In this document: piece by piece, positions 44,906 through 54,978 of the stretch
How positions within the stretch are numbered: the first letter of the stretch is position 1
Layout: each line of letters starts with the position of its first letter
NCBI RefSeq assembly: GCF_015694705.1
Contig: NZ_JADQDR010000001.1
Span: forward strand, 186,001-250,000
Reading direction: 5' to 3'
DNA from: Pontibacter rufus
GTDB taxonomy: Bacteria; Bacteroidota; Bacteroidia; Cytophagales; Hymenobacteraceae
Length of the DNA: 64,000 nucleotides
Made by a program: the position numbers and the translations under genes
Notes under the pieces: model-generated
Told to the model about the DNA's origin: nothing
The model's input: only the letters and a program-made list of their open reading frames with translations
Databases searched by the model: none

Positions 44906-46093
44906 CTAAGCTATCTTCCGGCAGAAAAGCACGACAGGTTTCTGGTGCCTGTCGGTGGTAAAGAACAGGTACGTGTCGCCGCCTTCCCTGATGCCTGTTT
45001 TGCGGCGTATACCGGCCACAGATTCCGGGAAATTGCGCACCGTGATGTTGGCCTGCTTACCGGGTAGCTGGCGCAGCAGCTCTTTCTTGCTGTAACGGCT
45101 GAGGCCCGTGCAGCGGAAAGCGCGGCCCGGAAAGTTAGGGAGAAGCGTTGCTGAAGTATATAGGTGACTGTTGGGATGCAGTTTGCTCAGATGTAAGTAT
45201 TGGCCCAGGTAGCGGTAAGCGCCGGCTTTCAGGATGGCAGCATTGGGCTCGTAAATATATTCCTGCGGATCAGTGTAGCTGACCTGTGCGGCCTCCTCTG
45301 CGGCCTTCGTAAACGTAAGTTGCTGCGGCGCGCCGTTTGGCAGCAGGTTTACGGCTGTGCGTTCTGCCTGTGCGGGCAGCGCTTCCGGCTGCAGCAGGTA
45401 TAATACTTCTTTCACTTCATTCTGCACCGCTACTACCCATAGTTTGGTTACCTGCCCAAGTTGTGCCAGCGCCAGATCAATGTCCAGCATCGGGGAGGTT
45501 TTGAGCAGTACGGCATTGGCTTTGGCAAACAGCAGCGGCAGCAGGCTAAGCACATCCGGCTCGCAGTCCTGCAGCAGGTGCAGCTTTTCGTTGCCGCCCC
45601 CACGCCGCGCCGGGTCTACGTATAAAACGTCCGCTTTGCCTTTAAAACCTTCCAGAAAAGCTTCTGCTGTCGTATTTATACTTTGGATGTTGCGGGCCTG
45701 CAGCAAATCGAAGTTATACCTGGCTACCTCCTGCAACTCCGGGTTCTGCTCTACGTGTACCACCTGCTTAAAGCGTTTGGCAAAGTATAAACTGTCTACG
45801 CCAAAGCCGCCTGTCAAATCCACCAGCAACTCACCCTGCACCAGCGATGCTTTAAAGGCGGCCGTTGTTTCTGAAGAGCTTTGCTCCACCGAAATTGTAG
45901 CCGGAAAAACTACGTCCGGGTTAGCAGCCCAGGCCGGGAGCTTGGCCGCTGCTTTTTGCCGGGCCTGTAGTTGCTGCACCAGTTCCAGCATGGGCAGGTG
46001 CGGGTAGCGCTGGGCCTGCAGCATCAGTTGGGCCGCGTCATCCTGCCGGTGCTCCTGCATAAATTGTTTTTCCTGTTCGGAGAAAATGCGCAT
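44906..46093 (-). CDS. Class I SAM-dependent methyltransferase (THUMP-like)
   Basis: A 395-residue protein with an N-terminal helical THUMP-like region (QAQRYPHLPMLELVQQLQAR) and a Rossmann methyltransferase core: LVDLTGGFGVDSLYFA as motif I, VVHVEQNPELQEVARYNFD, and DVLYVDPARRGGGNEK in place of the usual catalytic motif IV. Such proteins are annotated in Bacteroidota as predicted RNA methyltransferases. The substrate is unknown. Confidence 0.85.
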   Translation of the reverse strand: MRIFSEQEKQFMQEHRQDDAAQLMLQAQRYPHLPMLELVQQLQARQKAAAKLPAWAANPDVVFPATISVEQSSSETTAAFKASLVQGELLVDLTGGFGVDSLYFAKRFKQVVHVEQNPELQEVARYNFDLLQARNIQSINTTAEAFLEGFKGKADVLYVDPARRGGGNEKLHLLQDCEPDVLSLLPLLFAKANAVLLKTSPMLDIDLALAQLGQVTKLWVVAVQNEVKEVLYLLQPEALPAQAERTAVNLLPNGAPQQLTFTKAAEEAAQVSYTDPQEYIYEPNAAILKAGAYRYLGQYLHLSKLHPNSHLYTSATLLPNFPGRAFRCTGLSRYSKKELLRQLPGKQANITVRNFPESVAGIRRKTGIREGGDTYLFFTTDRHQKPVVLFCRKIA

Positions 46094-46308
46094 TAAATGA
46101 TTTTATGATGAAGTATAAAGCACAAATATAATACAACAAAATACGGCTTACTTGTGCTTTCTGCATTTGCCGTTATAATATAAGACCTGGCAGTGCGCGC
46201 AGCTCCTGCGAGTGTCTGAAGAGCCGGTAAACAGATACTTGTGGGAGCTGCACACACTGCAAGGTCTGTGCTATGATAAGAACACACGCGTAACGGCGTA
46301 GTATATCA

Positions 46309-46339
46309 TTGAATTCTTGCAACAATTTTCGTACTTTTG
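46309..46339 (+). promoter_or_regulatory. Promoter of ahcY
   Basis: TTG (46309-46311) and TACTTTTG (46332-46339, fits TAnnTTTG) are separated by 20 bp, as in Bacteroidota primary promoters. It is 26 bp before the ahcY ATG. Confidence 0.75.
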
Positions 46340-46365
46340 TGTTCTCATTTGAAAATATTTGAAGC

Positions 46366-47673
46366 ATGATAGATACATATCTGAAGTATAAAGTAAAGGA
46401 TATTTCGCTGGCGGAATGGGGCCGCAAAGAGATAAAACTGGCTGAAGCCGAAATGCCGGGCCTGATGGCTATCCGCGAGGAGTTTGGCCCGGACAAACCA
46501 CTGGCAGGCGCACGCATTGCCGGTTGCCTGCACATGACCATCCAGACGGCTGTGCTCATCGAAACGCTGGTAGAACTGGGCGCAGAAGTTACCTGGTCTT
46601 CGTGCAACATTTTCTCTACCCAGGATCACGCTGCCGCTGCTATTGCCGCTGCCGGCATCTCGGTGTATGCCTGGAAGGGGATGACTGCCGAGGAGTTTGA
46701 CTGGTGCATCGAACAGACCCTATTCTTTGGCGAAGATCGCAAACCGCTGAATATGATTCTGGATGACGGCGGCGACCTGACCAACATGGTGCTGGATAAA
46801 TACCCGGAACTGGCTGCAGGTATTAAAGGTCTTTCTGAAGAAACTACTACCGGCGTGCATCGCCTGTACGAACGCATGAAGAACGGTACCTTGCCGATGC
46901 CAGCCATTAACGTAAACGACTCGGTAACCAAATCCAAGTTTGATAACAAGTATGGCTGCAAAGAGTCGCTGGTAGATGCGATTCGCCGTGCCACCGACGT
47001 AATGATGGCCGGTAAAGTAGCGGTTGTAGCCGGTTATGGCGACGTGGGCAAAGGTTCTGCCGCTTCGCTTCGTGGCGCCGGAGCCCGCGTAATCGTAACC
47101 GAAATTGACCCGATTTGTGCCCTGCAGGCCGCAATGGATGGCTTTGCCGTAAAACGTATGGCAGATGCAGTTAAAGAGGCGGATATTGTGGTTACTGCCA
47201 CTGGCAACAAAGACATTATCAAGGAAGAACATTTCCGCGCGCTGAAAGACAAAGCTATTGTATGTAACATCGGCCACTTTGATAACGAGATAGACATGGC
47301 CTGGCTGAACGGAAACTACGGCCATACCAAAGACGTTATCAAGCCGCAGGTAGATTTGTATAATATTGAGGGCAAAGACATCATCGTGCTGGCCGAAGGC
47401 CGTTTGGTGAACCTGGGCTGTGCCACCGGACACCCTTCTTTTGTGATGTCGAACTCCTTCTCGAACCAGACACTGGCACAGCTTGAGCTCTGGACAAACG
47501 CAGATGCCTACGGAAACGAAGTTTATACTTTGCCCAAGCACCTAGATGAGAAAGTCGCCCGCCTGCACTTAAGCAAGATTGGCGTTGAACTGGATGTATT
47601 GCGCCCGGATCAGGCACGCTACATTGGCGTGGAAGTAGAAGGCCCGTACAAGCCGGAATACTACAGGTACTAA
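46366..47673 (+). CDS. ahcY: Adenosylhomocysteinase
   Basis: A 435-residue NAD-dependent enzyme that splits S-adenosylhomocysteine to adenosine and homocysteine, removing the product of methyltransferases. Signatures: [30 protein letters not shown], the NAD loop [12 protein letters not shown] near residue 222, [10 protein letters not shown] and the C-terminal dimer element [20 protein letters not shown]. Monocistronic with a good promoter and terminator. Confidence 0.98.
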   Translation: MIDTYLKYKVKDISLAEWGRKEIKLAEAEMPGLMAIREEFGPDKPLAGARIAGCLHMTIQTAVLIETLVELGAEVTWSSCNIFSTQDHAAAAIAAAGISVYAWKGMTAEEFDWCIEQTLFFGEDRKPLNMILDDGGDLTNMVLDKYPELAAGIKGLSEETTTGVHRLYERMKNGTLPMPAINVNDSVTKSKFDNKYGCKESLVDAIRRATDVMMAGKVAVVAGYGDVGKGSAASLRGAGARVIVTEIDPICALQAAMDGFAVKRMADAVKEADIVVTATGNKDIIKEEHFRALKDKAIVCNIGHFDNEIDMAWLNGNYGHTKDVIKPQVDLYNIEGKDIIVLAEGRLVNLGCATGHPSFVMSNSFSNQTLAQLELWTNADAYGNEVYTLPKHLDEKVARLHLSKIGVELDVLRPDQARYIGVEVEGPYKPEYYRY

Positions 47674-47733
47674 TTGTTAAGCCACAGATAGCAATAAAAG
47701 ACACAAGACTTTTATTGCTGTAAGTATAAAAAT

Positions 47734-47769
47734 GAAGGCCGGTACTGCACAGTACCGGCCTTCGCTTTT
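47734..47769 (+). terminator. Terminator after ahcY
   Basis: A 13-bp perfect stem GAAGGCCGGTACT / AGTACCGGCCTTC (47734-47746 with 47751-47763), loop GCAC, followed by GCTTTT. Confidence 0.93.
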
Positions 47770-47913
47770 AAGTATAAGTTCTGGCTGAATAGTGCTGGAC
47801 AATGTTTCTGCAGGTATGGCTATGTTGTAAGTGCGAACAGTATCAGGGCTTGCCGTAAGTATTGTTGTGCTGCTTAGAAACACGCACTCATGTCGTGTTA
47901 CGTGTCAAGCGAT

Positions 47914-48654
47914 CTATATAATATTAAACCGCGACATGAGCGTTTTTTTATAAGATTTGCCGATAGGAATATCGCCTTTGGCAAATACAACGGCGTTTTC
48001 TTCCAGCGCCTCTATCATATCGAGGTTGGCGATGTAGGAACGGTGCACACGCACAAAGTTCTGTGGCGGCAGTTTCTGCTCCATATCCTTTAACGTAGAA
48101 CTGACAAGATACTTCTGGTCAGCCGTTACAATGAAAGAGTAATTATCGTAGGCTTCTACCCATAAAATATTGCTGTATTGTACTTTTATAATGCGGTGTT
48201 TTACTTTAACAAAGATATAATCGGTCGCGACCTCCTGTTCTTTTGCATTTTGCTGCGTACCATCTATGCCTTTCCCATTCTGATTATCATGTTTGTATAA
48301 AGCTATCTCGATGGCTGAACGCAAACCCTTTTCATCAAACGGCTTCACCAGAAAACCATCAGGCTCTGTTTTCTTTGCTCTGTCCAGTGTGGCTTTGTCG
48401 GCGTAGGCTGTCAGGTAAATAAATGGGAGATTAAACTCCTGGCGGATACGGGCGCCTATTTCTACGCCATCGGCCTTGCCTCGAAGGTTAATGTCAAGCA
48501 GTACCAGATCTGGCTGGGTTTCCCGGATTATGTTAAGGGTTTCTTCACCGGAGTCAATTGCGCATATTTCATATCCTAATTCTTCCAGGCTTGCTGCAAT
48601 ATCCTCGGCAATGATCACCTCATCTTCCGATATAAGAATCTTTGGTTTCGTCAT
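47914..48654 (-). CDS. LytTR-family response regulator
   Basis: A 246-residue regulator with a receiver domain (Glu10 and Asp11, phospho-acceptor Asp54 in VLLDINLRG, Thr in YLTAYAD, Lys in FLVKPF) and a C-terminal LytTR DNA-binding domain (IFVKVKHRIIKVQYSNILWV, VRVHRSYIANLDMIEALEEN). It is downstream of the sensor kinase gene on the same strand, with a 28-bp gap, so the pair forms a two-component system. The target genes cannot be read from here. Confidence 0.95.
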   Translation of the reverse strand: MTKPKILISEDEVIIAEDIAASLEELGYEICAIDSGEETLNIIRETQPDLVLLDINLRGKADGVEIGARIRQEFNLPFIYLTAYADKATLDRAKKTEPDGFLVKPFDEKGLRSAIEIALYKHDNQNGKGIDGTQQNAKEQEVATDYIFVKVKHRIIKVQYSNILWVEAYDNYSFIVTADQKYLVSSTLKDMEQKLPPQNFVRVHRSYIANLDMIEALEENAVVFAKGDIPIGKSYKKTLMSRFNII

Positions 48655-48682
48655 AACATTAACTCATACGAGAATTTTAAAT

Positions 48683-51682
48683 TTAGGATGGTAAAACAAA
48701 ATATAGTATTGTTTTTGTGCCATTCTCGTTGGAGAACGTTATTTCGCCGTTCAGCTTTTTGCTTAGCGATGCAACAAGCTGTAAGCCAAATGATTGCTTC
48801 TGCCTGAGCGCGAATCCTTCAGGCAATCCCCGGCCGTTATCGCTCACAGTTAAAGTATAATGCCCGTTATTGTTATGTTTTAATTGGATGTGCAGCAGTC
48901 CTTTTTGCCCTACAGGGAAAGCATATTTTAAGGTATTAGATATAAGTTCGTTTATAATCAGGCCCAGCGTAATGGCTGCATCAATGTCTAACTTTATGGG
49001 CGGCACTTCCAGGCGCAATCCCACTTGCTGTTCATCTTTGCCATACGAAGCATACAGGCTGTCGCAGATGCTCCTGAAATAGTCCTCCAGGTCAATCTGG
49101 CCCAGGTCGTCGTGGCGATAAAGGCGCTCATGCAACAGCGACATGGAGCGGACGCGGCCCCGGATAGCGCGCATCACCTCCTGTGCCAGTGGGTCTTCAA
49201 CGTGCCGCGCCTGCAGGTTAAGCATGCTGATAACTATCTGCAGGTTGTTTTTTACGCGGTGGTGTATCTCCTGCAGCAATGTCTCCTTCTCCCGGTTTTT
49301 CCGTTCCAGCAAACCTGTGCGGTGCTGCACTTTCATTTCCAGGAGGCTGTTCATCTTCACCAAGTTTTTTTCGCGCAGGTGCATCACAGTCAGTATGGTT
49401 GCCGCCGCCAGCAGCAGCAGTACCCCGATAAACCACTCGCGCCGCCAGATAGGCGGTATAATAGCAAAAGTATAGCGCAGCGGCTCCTGTGTCCAGTAGC
49501 CGTTGTTGTTGCAGGCCAACAACTCAAAGGTATAGGTGCCCGGCGCCAGGTTGGCATAGGTGGCGTACGACTGCCTGGTTACCGGCGACCATTGCTCATC
49601 ATATCCGGTAAGCCTGTATTTGTACCGTATTTTATCCGGAGCCGATAAGCTGATGGCGTAGTAATCAAAGGTAAGATGGTTCTGGTTGTAGGGCAGGCGC
49701 AGGTGCTTCGGCAGCTTGGTGGCAGCATCCAGCTTAAAGCCGAGCCGGTTCCAGTTTGTCGGTTTCAGAAACAGAAGTATATTGTTTAGCCTTACCTGCG
49801 GGTATACTTTTTTATGGCGATCCAGGTCAGGGATATACCGGGTCAGGCCTTTAACCGTACCAAACCAGAGCGTACCATCCGGTGTTTGCGTAATGGTATT
49901 GTACCCGACTTCTATGCCGCTGAAGCCCTCCTGACTGGTAAAGGCGCGATAGCTGAGCTGGCTGTTCCGGCGCAGCGGCGCCAGGCGTATTTTCAGCAGG
50001 CTGCGGCTGGTGCCCGCCCACAGGTTGTCGCGCGCATCTGCATACAGGCTCCGGATGCCTTCGTTGGGCAGACCGGCAGCAGCGTTCAGCAGCAGGGAAC
50101 CACCTTTTGGCCGCAGCATAACGATGCCATAGTTGAAAACGCCAAAGTATAAGTTGCCCGCTTTGTCTTCGGCAATCGTCGTGACCTCTTCCATGTGATA
50201 AGATTTCAGTTCCGGCGGATGCTGCAGCCGGCCGTTTTGCAGCCGGTATACGCCAGACTCAGTGCCAAACCACATATTGCCTTTGCTGTCGGGCAGGATG
50301 CAGTAGATGCGCATGGGGGATTCTTTTGTGCCGGCGCCAACCTGCGTAAGCGTATCGTTTGCCAGTACGGCAGCCCCATTGGCGGTAGCGAACCACAGGT
50401 TTCCGGCTGCGTCGGGCACGCATTGGTAAACGGTGTCGGATGGAAGCCCGTCGGCTACAGTATAATGCCGGACCGTGTCCGGCATAAGGTGCCAGATGCC
50501 GTTGCTGGTGCAGATCCAGATGCTGTCCTGCTGCTGTACCAGAAGGTTGTGCAGGGTGGTGCCATCAGGCCAGACCTTTTTTTGGAGCGGTTCCGGTTCG
50601 CTGCCATGCACATAAGCCGCCAGCCCGTCGTCGGTGCCGAACCAGACGCGCCCCTGTGCATCGTGTGTCAGGGCTGTAATGCGGGGCTCTGTTATACTTT
50701 CGAAATCAAAATAATGTACAAACCAGGGCGCTTTATACTGTTGCAGCCCGTAGCCATCTGTGCCGACCCAGACGTCGCCCTCCACATCAGCGGCCAGTGT
50801 ATTAACGTGGTTGGTGCGAAGCCCGTTCGACCGGGTGATGTGCGTCAGGCTGTCGCCGCTGATTTTCAGCAAGCCGTTGTTTTCAAATCCGGCCCACAGG
50901 TCGCCGTAAGCATCTTCGGTTAGACTGCTGACGGCGGGGAGCGAGACAGTGGAAGGCAGCCGCTGCGCGGACAGTTTACCATCCAGGATAGAAGCAATTC
51001 CCAGGCTGGTGCCCACCCACACCTGGCCATGATGTAAGGCCAGGCTGGTGACGCTGTTGCTCGGAAGCGGGCTGTTATAAACAGTGAAATGGCGTGGCTG
51101 CCCCCCGATGTGGTACAGGCCATCGGTTTTGCTGCCTGCCCATACATCGCCGGCGGGCGTAACAAGCAGCGAGGTATAAGCCTGGTCGGGGAGGCCGAAA
51201 TACTTCATAAACCTGCTGCCTGCAGAATAGAATAATCCCTGCGCCGAAGCCACCCATACGCGTCCCAGGGTATCTTCAGCTATGCTGTGGATGTCGGTGC
51301 CGGACAACCCCCGGTCGCTTCTGATAGACCGGAAACGATCATTTTCCAGCACATTAAGTCCATGATCAGAAGTGCCTGCCCAGATGCGTCCCCGGCTGTC
51401 CTGGAACAGGCAGGAGATATTGTTACTGCTGAGGCCCTGTTGCCTGGTATAAGTATAAAAGTTGGTGCCATCAAAACGGCTGACGCCCCCGCGGGTAGCA
51501 ATCCAGAGCTGCTTCTTGTTGTCCTGCAGCACATCTCTGACCTGCGACTGCGGCAAACCATCCTCCAGCGTCCAGTTGCGGAAGTTGTATTGCTGGGCCT
51601 GAAGCAGAACCGGCCACAGGATCAGTAAGATCAGCAAACAGTGCCGCTTAAAGGTATGGCAGGCGTAATAACAAATATGCAT
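48683..51682 (-). CDS. Sensor histidine kinase with Reg_prop propeller and Y_Y_Y domain (HisKA_2 type)
   Basis: A 999-residue sensor. After a signal peptide (LLILLILWPVLLQAQ) there are about a dozen Reg_prop/propeller repeats to about residue 640 (for example LWAGTSRSLLKIRL, IWAGTSDHGLNVLEN), then a Y_Y_Y-type domain (NHLTFDYYAISLSAPDKIRY, TYTFELLACNNNGY) and a transmembrane helix (IGVLLLLAAATILTVMHLR). The kinase core is HisKA_2: LLQEIHHRVKNNLQIVISML (His807/808), INELISNTLKYAFP as the N box, and DNGRGLP. It senses periplasmic ligands, likely glycans or breakdown products. Its regulator follows. Confidence 0.93.
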   Translation of the reverse strand: MHICYYACHTFKRHCLLILLILWPVLLQAQQYNFRNWTLEDGLPQSQVRDVLQDNKKQLWIATRGGVSRFDGTNFYTYTRQQGLSSNNISCLFQDSRGRIWAGTSDHGLNVLENDRFRSIRSDRGLSGTDIHSIAEDTLGRVWVASAQGLFYSAGSRFMKYFGLPDQAYTSLLVTPAGDVWAGSKTDGLYHIGGQPRHFTVYNSPLPSNSVTSLALHHGQVWVGTSLGIASILDGKLSAQRLPSTVSLPAVSSLTEDAYGDLWAGFENNGLLKISGDSLTHITRSNGLRTNHVNTLAADVEGDVWVGTDGYGLQQYKAPWFVHYFDFESITEPRITALTHDAQGRVWFGTDDGLAAYVHGSEPEPLQKKVWPDGTTLHNLLVQQQDSIWICTSNGIWHLMPDTVRHYTVADGLPSDTVYQCVPDAAGNLWFATANGAAVLANDTLTQVGAGTKESPMRIYCILPDSKGNMWFGTESGVYRLQNGRLQHPPELKSYHMEEVTTIAEDKAGNLYFGVFNYGIVMLRPKGGSLLLNAAAGLPNEGIRSLYADARDNLWAGTSRSLLKIRLAPLRRNSQLSYRAFTSQEGFSGIEVGYNTITQTPDGTLWFGTVKGLTRYIPDLDRHKKVYPQVRLNNILLFLKPTNWNRLGFKLDAATKLPKHLRLPYNQNHLTFDYYAISLSAPDKIRYKYRLTGYDEQWSPVTRQSYATYANLAPGTYTFELLACNNNGYWTQEPLRYTFAIIPPIWRREWFIGVLLLLAAATILTVMHLREKNLVKMNSLLEMKVQHRTGLLERKNREKETLLQEIHHRVKNNLQIVISMLNLQARHVEDPLAQEVMRAIRGRVRSMSLLHERLYRHDDLGQIDLEDYFRSICDSLYASYGKDEQQVGLRLEVPPIKLDIDAAITLGLIINELISNTLKYAFPVGQKGLLHIQLKHNNNGHYTLTVSDNGRGLPEGFALRQKQSFGLQLVASLSKKLNGEITFSNENGTKTILYFVLPS

Positions 51683-52123
51683 AGTTGCGTAAGGTAGAGC
51701 TTTTACTTATTCATACGTATATTTGGATTCTACTTTTTTGAATTATTGCTTCCACACCCTATATGCCGGGTGGTTTAGATTACCGGCAGCAAAGTAGCCG
51801 GATAAAAGAAGTATAAAAGGCTTAAAGTATAAAATCATCAGGAATTAAAAATATGAACTTTAGCTGTGTGTTGGCACCTGCAGGTAAAATCAGCGGAAGT
51901 ATAGCAGGCTGGCAAGAAGGCCAACAATAGCTGGCGTTTACTTAATTCCATGTAAACGCCAGATAATTTGTAGTATAAAGATCATCAAAAGTGAAGAATT
52001 TATACCTATCCCAGGCTTAGATTTATACTTCGGGCTGGCTACCAAGATAAGGCGCCGGGTATAATTAAGCAGAAAAAAGCGATATTTGCGCCTGAATGCT
52101 TTTTCAGGCGCAAGCAGCAAGCA
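51683..52123. other. Divergent intergenic region with hairpins and motif cluster
   Basis: 440 bases between the sensor kinase and a glycosyltransferase. It holds five copies of AAGTATA or its complement (about 51810, 51825, 51898, 52025, plus TAGTATA at 51972), an 11-bp stem-loop (51931-51941 with 51952-51962, CTGGCGTTTAC/GTAAACGCCAG) and an 11-bp hairpin (52086-52096 with 52103-52113) 10 bp before the glycosyltransferase ATG. No gene is visible. Confidence 0.65.
52086..52113 (+). promoter_or_regulatory. Leader hairpin before the glycosyltransferase gene
   Basis: TTGCGCCTGAA / TTCAGGCGCAA is an 11-bp perfect stem with a 6-base loop (TGCTTT), ending 10 bases before the ATG at 52124. It may control translation of the following operon. 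Confidence 0.6.
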
Positions 52124-52885
52124 ATGAAAGTAAACCTATCCGTTGTTATTATCACTTTTAACGAAGAAGCCAATATTGCCCGGTGCCTGGATTCAGTAGA
52201 AGGCATAGCAGATGAGGTGGTGGTGGTGGACTCTTTTTCTACAGATCGCACAAAAGAAATCTGCCTGGCGAAGGGAGCCAGGTTCGTGGAACATGCGTTT
52301 GCGGGACATATTGAGCAGAAAAATTACGCGCTGACGCAGGCAACTTTTGATTTTGTGCTTTCGATGGATGCTGATGAAGCGCTCTCCGATCAGCTGAAAG
52401 CATCGGTGCTGGCAGTCAAGCATAACTGGCGTGCTGATGTTTATCAGATGAACCGGCTCACCAGCTACTGCGGCAAGTGGATAAAACATACCGGCTGGTA
52501 TCCGGATAGAAAGCTGCGGTTATTTGATAAAAGGAAGGTAGTTTGGGGCGGTGAGAATCCCCATGATAAAATTATTCCCGGGCAAGGTGCCAGTATCGCT
52601 TATATTTCAGGCGATTTGCTGCACTACTCTTATACCAGCATCAGGCAGCACCTCAACCAGATAAATCTTTTTACCGATATTGCCCTGAAGGAGATGCAGC
52701 AGCAGGGAAGACGGGTGTCCATACCCGGGTTGATTGTAAAGCCGCCCTTTAGGTTTATAAGAATGTACTTGCTGCAACTTGGCTTTCTGGATGGCTTCGA
52801 GGGCTTTTGCATCGCTACGTTATCGGCGTATTCAGTGTTTGCAAAGTATGCGAAGCTTTATATGTATAACAAGTATAAAGCCTGA
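52124..52885 (+). CDS. Family 2 glycosyltransferase (WaaE/KdtX-like)
   Basis: A 253-residue inverting glycosyltransferase of the GT-A fold. It starts with LSVVIITFNEEANIARCLDS, and has VVVDSFSTDRTKEIC and the DXD-type SMDADEALS. The middle part NPHDKIIP and YISGDLLHYSYTS is like LPS core glycosyltransferases that add a hexose near the inner core. A hydrophobic segment (FIRMYLLQLGFLDGFEGF) follows. Paired with a heptosyltransferase-like gene 5 bp downstream. Confidence 0.9.
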   Translation: MKVNLSVVIITFNEEANIARCLDSVEGIADEVVVVDSFSTDRTKEICLAKGARFVEHAFAGHIEQKNYALTQATFDFVLSMDADEALSDQLKASVLAVKHNWRADVYQMNRLTSYCGKWIKHTGWYPDRKLRLFDKRKVVWGGENPHDKIIPGQGASIAYISGDLLHYSYTSIRQHLNQINLFTDIALKEMQQQGRRVSIPGLIVKPPFRFIRMYLLQLGFLDGFEGFCIATLSAYSVFAKYAKLYMYNKYKA

Positions 52886-52890
52886 GCACC

Positions 52891-53919
52891 ATGAAAACAA
52901 TCTTAATAAGCAGAACGGACGCGATAGGAGATGTGGTGCTGACCTTGCCCATGTGCGGCTGGCTCAAAAAGAAACTGCCCGGTTGTAAAATTATTTTCCT
53001 GGGCTCATCTTACACGCAGCCTGTGGTGGCTGCCTGCGAGCATGTGGATGCGTTTCTGAATATAGATACCCTGCTGTCGCTGCCGGAGGCGGAGCAACTA
53101 AGCATGTTGCAGGAGCAGGCAATTGATGCCGTAGTGCATGTGTATCCTAATAAAGCATTTGCCCGGCTGGCCCAAAAAGCCGGTATACCTGTGCGGGTGG
53201 GCACCCGGAACAGGGCATTTCACTGGCTCACGTGTAACAGGCTCGTCAAGCTGTCGCGCAAAAATTCGCCTTTGCACGAAAGTCAGCTCAATATGCTTCT
53301 TTTGTCGGGAATAGGAATAAACGATTTTCCGCCGCTTTCAGAGATGCACTGCTATACGGGCCTCACCAAAATAGCACCTTTGCCTGCGTGGTTAAAGGAA
53401 GAACTCTGCAAAGAAGAGAAGCGGCGCAACATCATCCTGCATCCTAAATCGAAGGGCAGCGCACGCGAATGGGGCCTCGGCAACTTTGCTGAACTGGCCG
53501 TAATGCTGCACCAGACCGGCCACAAAGTATACATTACCGGTTCTCCGGCCGAGCATGAAATATTAAAAGTATGGCTGCAGGAGCAGGTGCCGTTTGCAAC
53601 AGACTTAACCGGCCGCCTGTCTCTGACAGAGTTTATCAGCCTGGCAAAGGCTGCCGACGGGCTGGTGGCCTGCAGCACGGGCACCCTGCACATTGCCGCA
53701 GCAGTAGGCACGCATGCCCTGGGTATTTACCCGCCCGTCCGGCCGGTGCATCCCGGGCGGTGGGGGCCTGTAGGCAATAAAGCAGAGTTTCTGGTAAACG
53801 CAGAGGGCTGCGCTGCCTGCGCCGATCCGCAGAAATGCAGCTGTATGGCGCAAATATCAGCGGATCAGGTATGCCGGCGGGTGCTTGCCTGGTTTGGGAC
53901 TGCAGCGCCGGCTTACTAA
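52891..53919 (+). CDS. Family 9 glycosyltransferase (heptosyltransferase-like)
   Basis: A 342-residue GT-B enzyme of the ADP-heptose:LPS heptosyltransferase family. N-terminal DAIGDVVLTLPMCGWLKKKL, central VRVGTRNRAFHW, and C-terminal HPKSKGSAREWGLGNFAELA, VYITGSPAEHEIL and ACSTGTLHIAAAVGTHALG. Works in lipopolysaccharide core assembly at the inner membrane. Five bases separate it from the preceding glycosyltransferase, so they are an operon. Confidence 0.92.
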   Translation: MKTILISRTDAIGDVVLTLPMCGWLKKKLPGCKIIFLGSSYTQPVVAACEHVDAFLNIDTLLSLPEAEQLSMLQEQAIDAVVHVYPNKAFARLAQKAGIPVRVGTRNRAFHWLTCNRLVKLSRKNSPLHESQLNMLLLSGIGINDFPPLSEMHCYTGLTKIAPLPAWLKEELCKEEKRRNIILHPKSKGSAREWGLGNFAELAVMLHQTGHKVYITGSPAEHEILKVWLQEQVPFATDLTGRLSLTEFISLAKAADGLVACSTGTLHIAAAVGTHALGIYPPVRPVHPGRWGPVGNKAEFLVNAEGCAACADPQKCSCMAQISADQVCRRVLAWFGTAAPAY

Positions 53920-53954
53920 AATTCATTTATAGGCGATTAGTAACTTTTTTACAG

Positions 53955-53962
53955 TATTTTTG
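53955..53962 (+). promoter_or_regulatory. Candidate -7 promoter element for the sigma factor operon
   Basis: TATTTTTG fits TAnnTTTG and is about 107 bp upstream of the sigma gene. The -33 region shows no clear TTG. Confidence 0.35.
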
Positions 53963-54068
53963 TATGTGTACCTATATAGCAGCAAATAAATCAAAGGCGA
54001 GCGGATGGTAAGCGGGTGTAGTTGCCTCTAATATTCTGCTGCTAACCTGGAGAACAAACAACAAGCAC

Positions 54069-54662
54069 ATGAGCGATCAAACAGGGAAACAAATGAGTAA
54101 GGAGGAAAAGGACGCACGGTTCGAGGCCGAACTGTTGCCCGTGCTGGACCCTCTGTACAACTTTGCCTACAGGCTCACCTTAGACGAAGACGATGCCAAT
54201 GACCTGGTGCAGGAAACCTATTTAAAGGCCTATCGCTTCTTCGACTACTTTGAGCAAGGAACTAATGCAAAAGCATGGCTGTTCCGAATCCTGAAGAACT
54301 CGTTCATTAACGAATTCCGGAAAAAGAGCAAGCAGCCGGCCAAAGTAGACTACAGCGAGGTAGAGGGATACTACAATTCCGAGGATGTGGAGGGGGAGAG
54401 CGGCGTAGCCACAACCACTGATATGCGCACCGAAAGTGTGCAGGATCTGATAGGCGATGAAGTAGCCAGCGCGCTGAATGCTTTGCCTGTCGATTTCCGG
54501 ACGGTGATTATACTTTGCGACCTGGAAGGTTTTACCTACGAGGAGATGGCCAAAATACTGGACATCCCGATTGGCACTGTCCGCTCAAGACTGCACCGCG
54601 CCCGGAATTCTTTGAAAGAGAAATTAGAGAAATATGCCAGAACGATGGGCTATAACGGATAA
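54069..54662 (+). CDS. ECF-type RNA polymerase sigma factor
   Basis: A 197-residue sigma-70 family protein. Region 2 contains LYNFAYRLTLDEDDANDLVQETYLKAYRFF (split between helices), followed by an acidic linker; region 4 contains LPVDFRTVIILCDLEGFTYEEMAKILDIPIGTVRSRLHRARNS-like sequence in the last 60 residues. The anti-sigma gene follows after 22 bp. This sigma/anti-sigma-gmk-nadD order recurs in Cytophagales, in my recollection. Confidence 0.93.
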   Translation: MSDQTGKQMSKEEKDARFEAELLPVLDPLYNFAYRLTLDEDDANDLVQETYLKAYRFFDYFEQGTNAKAWLFRILKNSFINEFRKKSKQPAKVDYSEVEGYYNSEDVEGESGVATTTDMRTESVQDLIGDEVASALNALPVDFRTVIILCDLEGFTYEEMAKILDIPIGTVRSRLHRARNSLKEKLEKYARTMGYNG

Positions 54663-54684
54663 AGAACTTTACGTTTGAGTTAAG

Positions 54685-54972
54685 ATGGAAACAAAATTTA
54701 CAGAAGCTTATGAGCAGCCTGCCTCAGATACCAGGCACGAAACCGACTGCGATAAAGTAGCCAAGTTGCTCGATGCCGTCGTAGACGGTGAAGCCACGGC
54801 AGAAGAACAAACCTTTTTTACCGGGCACCTCGAGGACTGTGTTCCCTGCTTCGAAAGCCATCAAAAACAAAAACTCCTCAAAGGCCTTGTCAGCGGCAAC
54901 CTGAAGCGTATACTGGTGCCGGAGCGCCTGGCGCTCGCCATTAAAACCAAGATACAGGCCACAACGGTATAA
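54685..54972 (+). CDS. Zinc-binding anti-sigma factor (ZAS-like)
   Basis: A 95-residue protein with the zinc-binding anti-sigma pattern: Cys22 upstream, then the HLEDCVPC motif (His-x3-Cys-x2-Cys) near residue 50, the class that holds its sigma factor inactive. There is no transmembrane segment, so a cytosolic anti-sigma factor is likely. It directly follows its sigma gene. Gmk starts 6 bp later. Confidence 0.85.
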   Translation: METKFTEAYEQPASDTRHETDCDKVAKLLDAVVDGEATAEEQTFFTGHLEDCVPCFESHQKQKLLKGLVSGNLKRILVPERLALAIKTKIQATTV

Positions 54973-54978
54973 CCCCTG

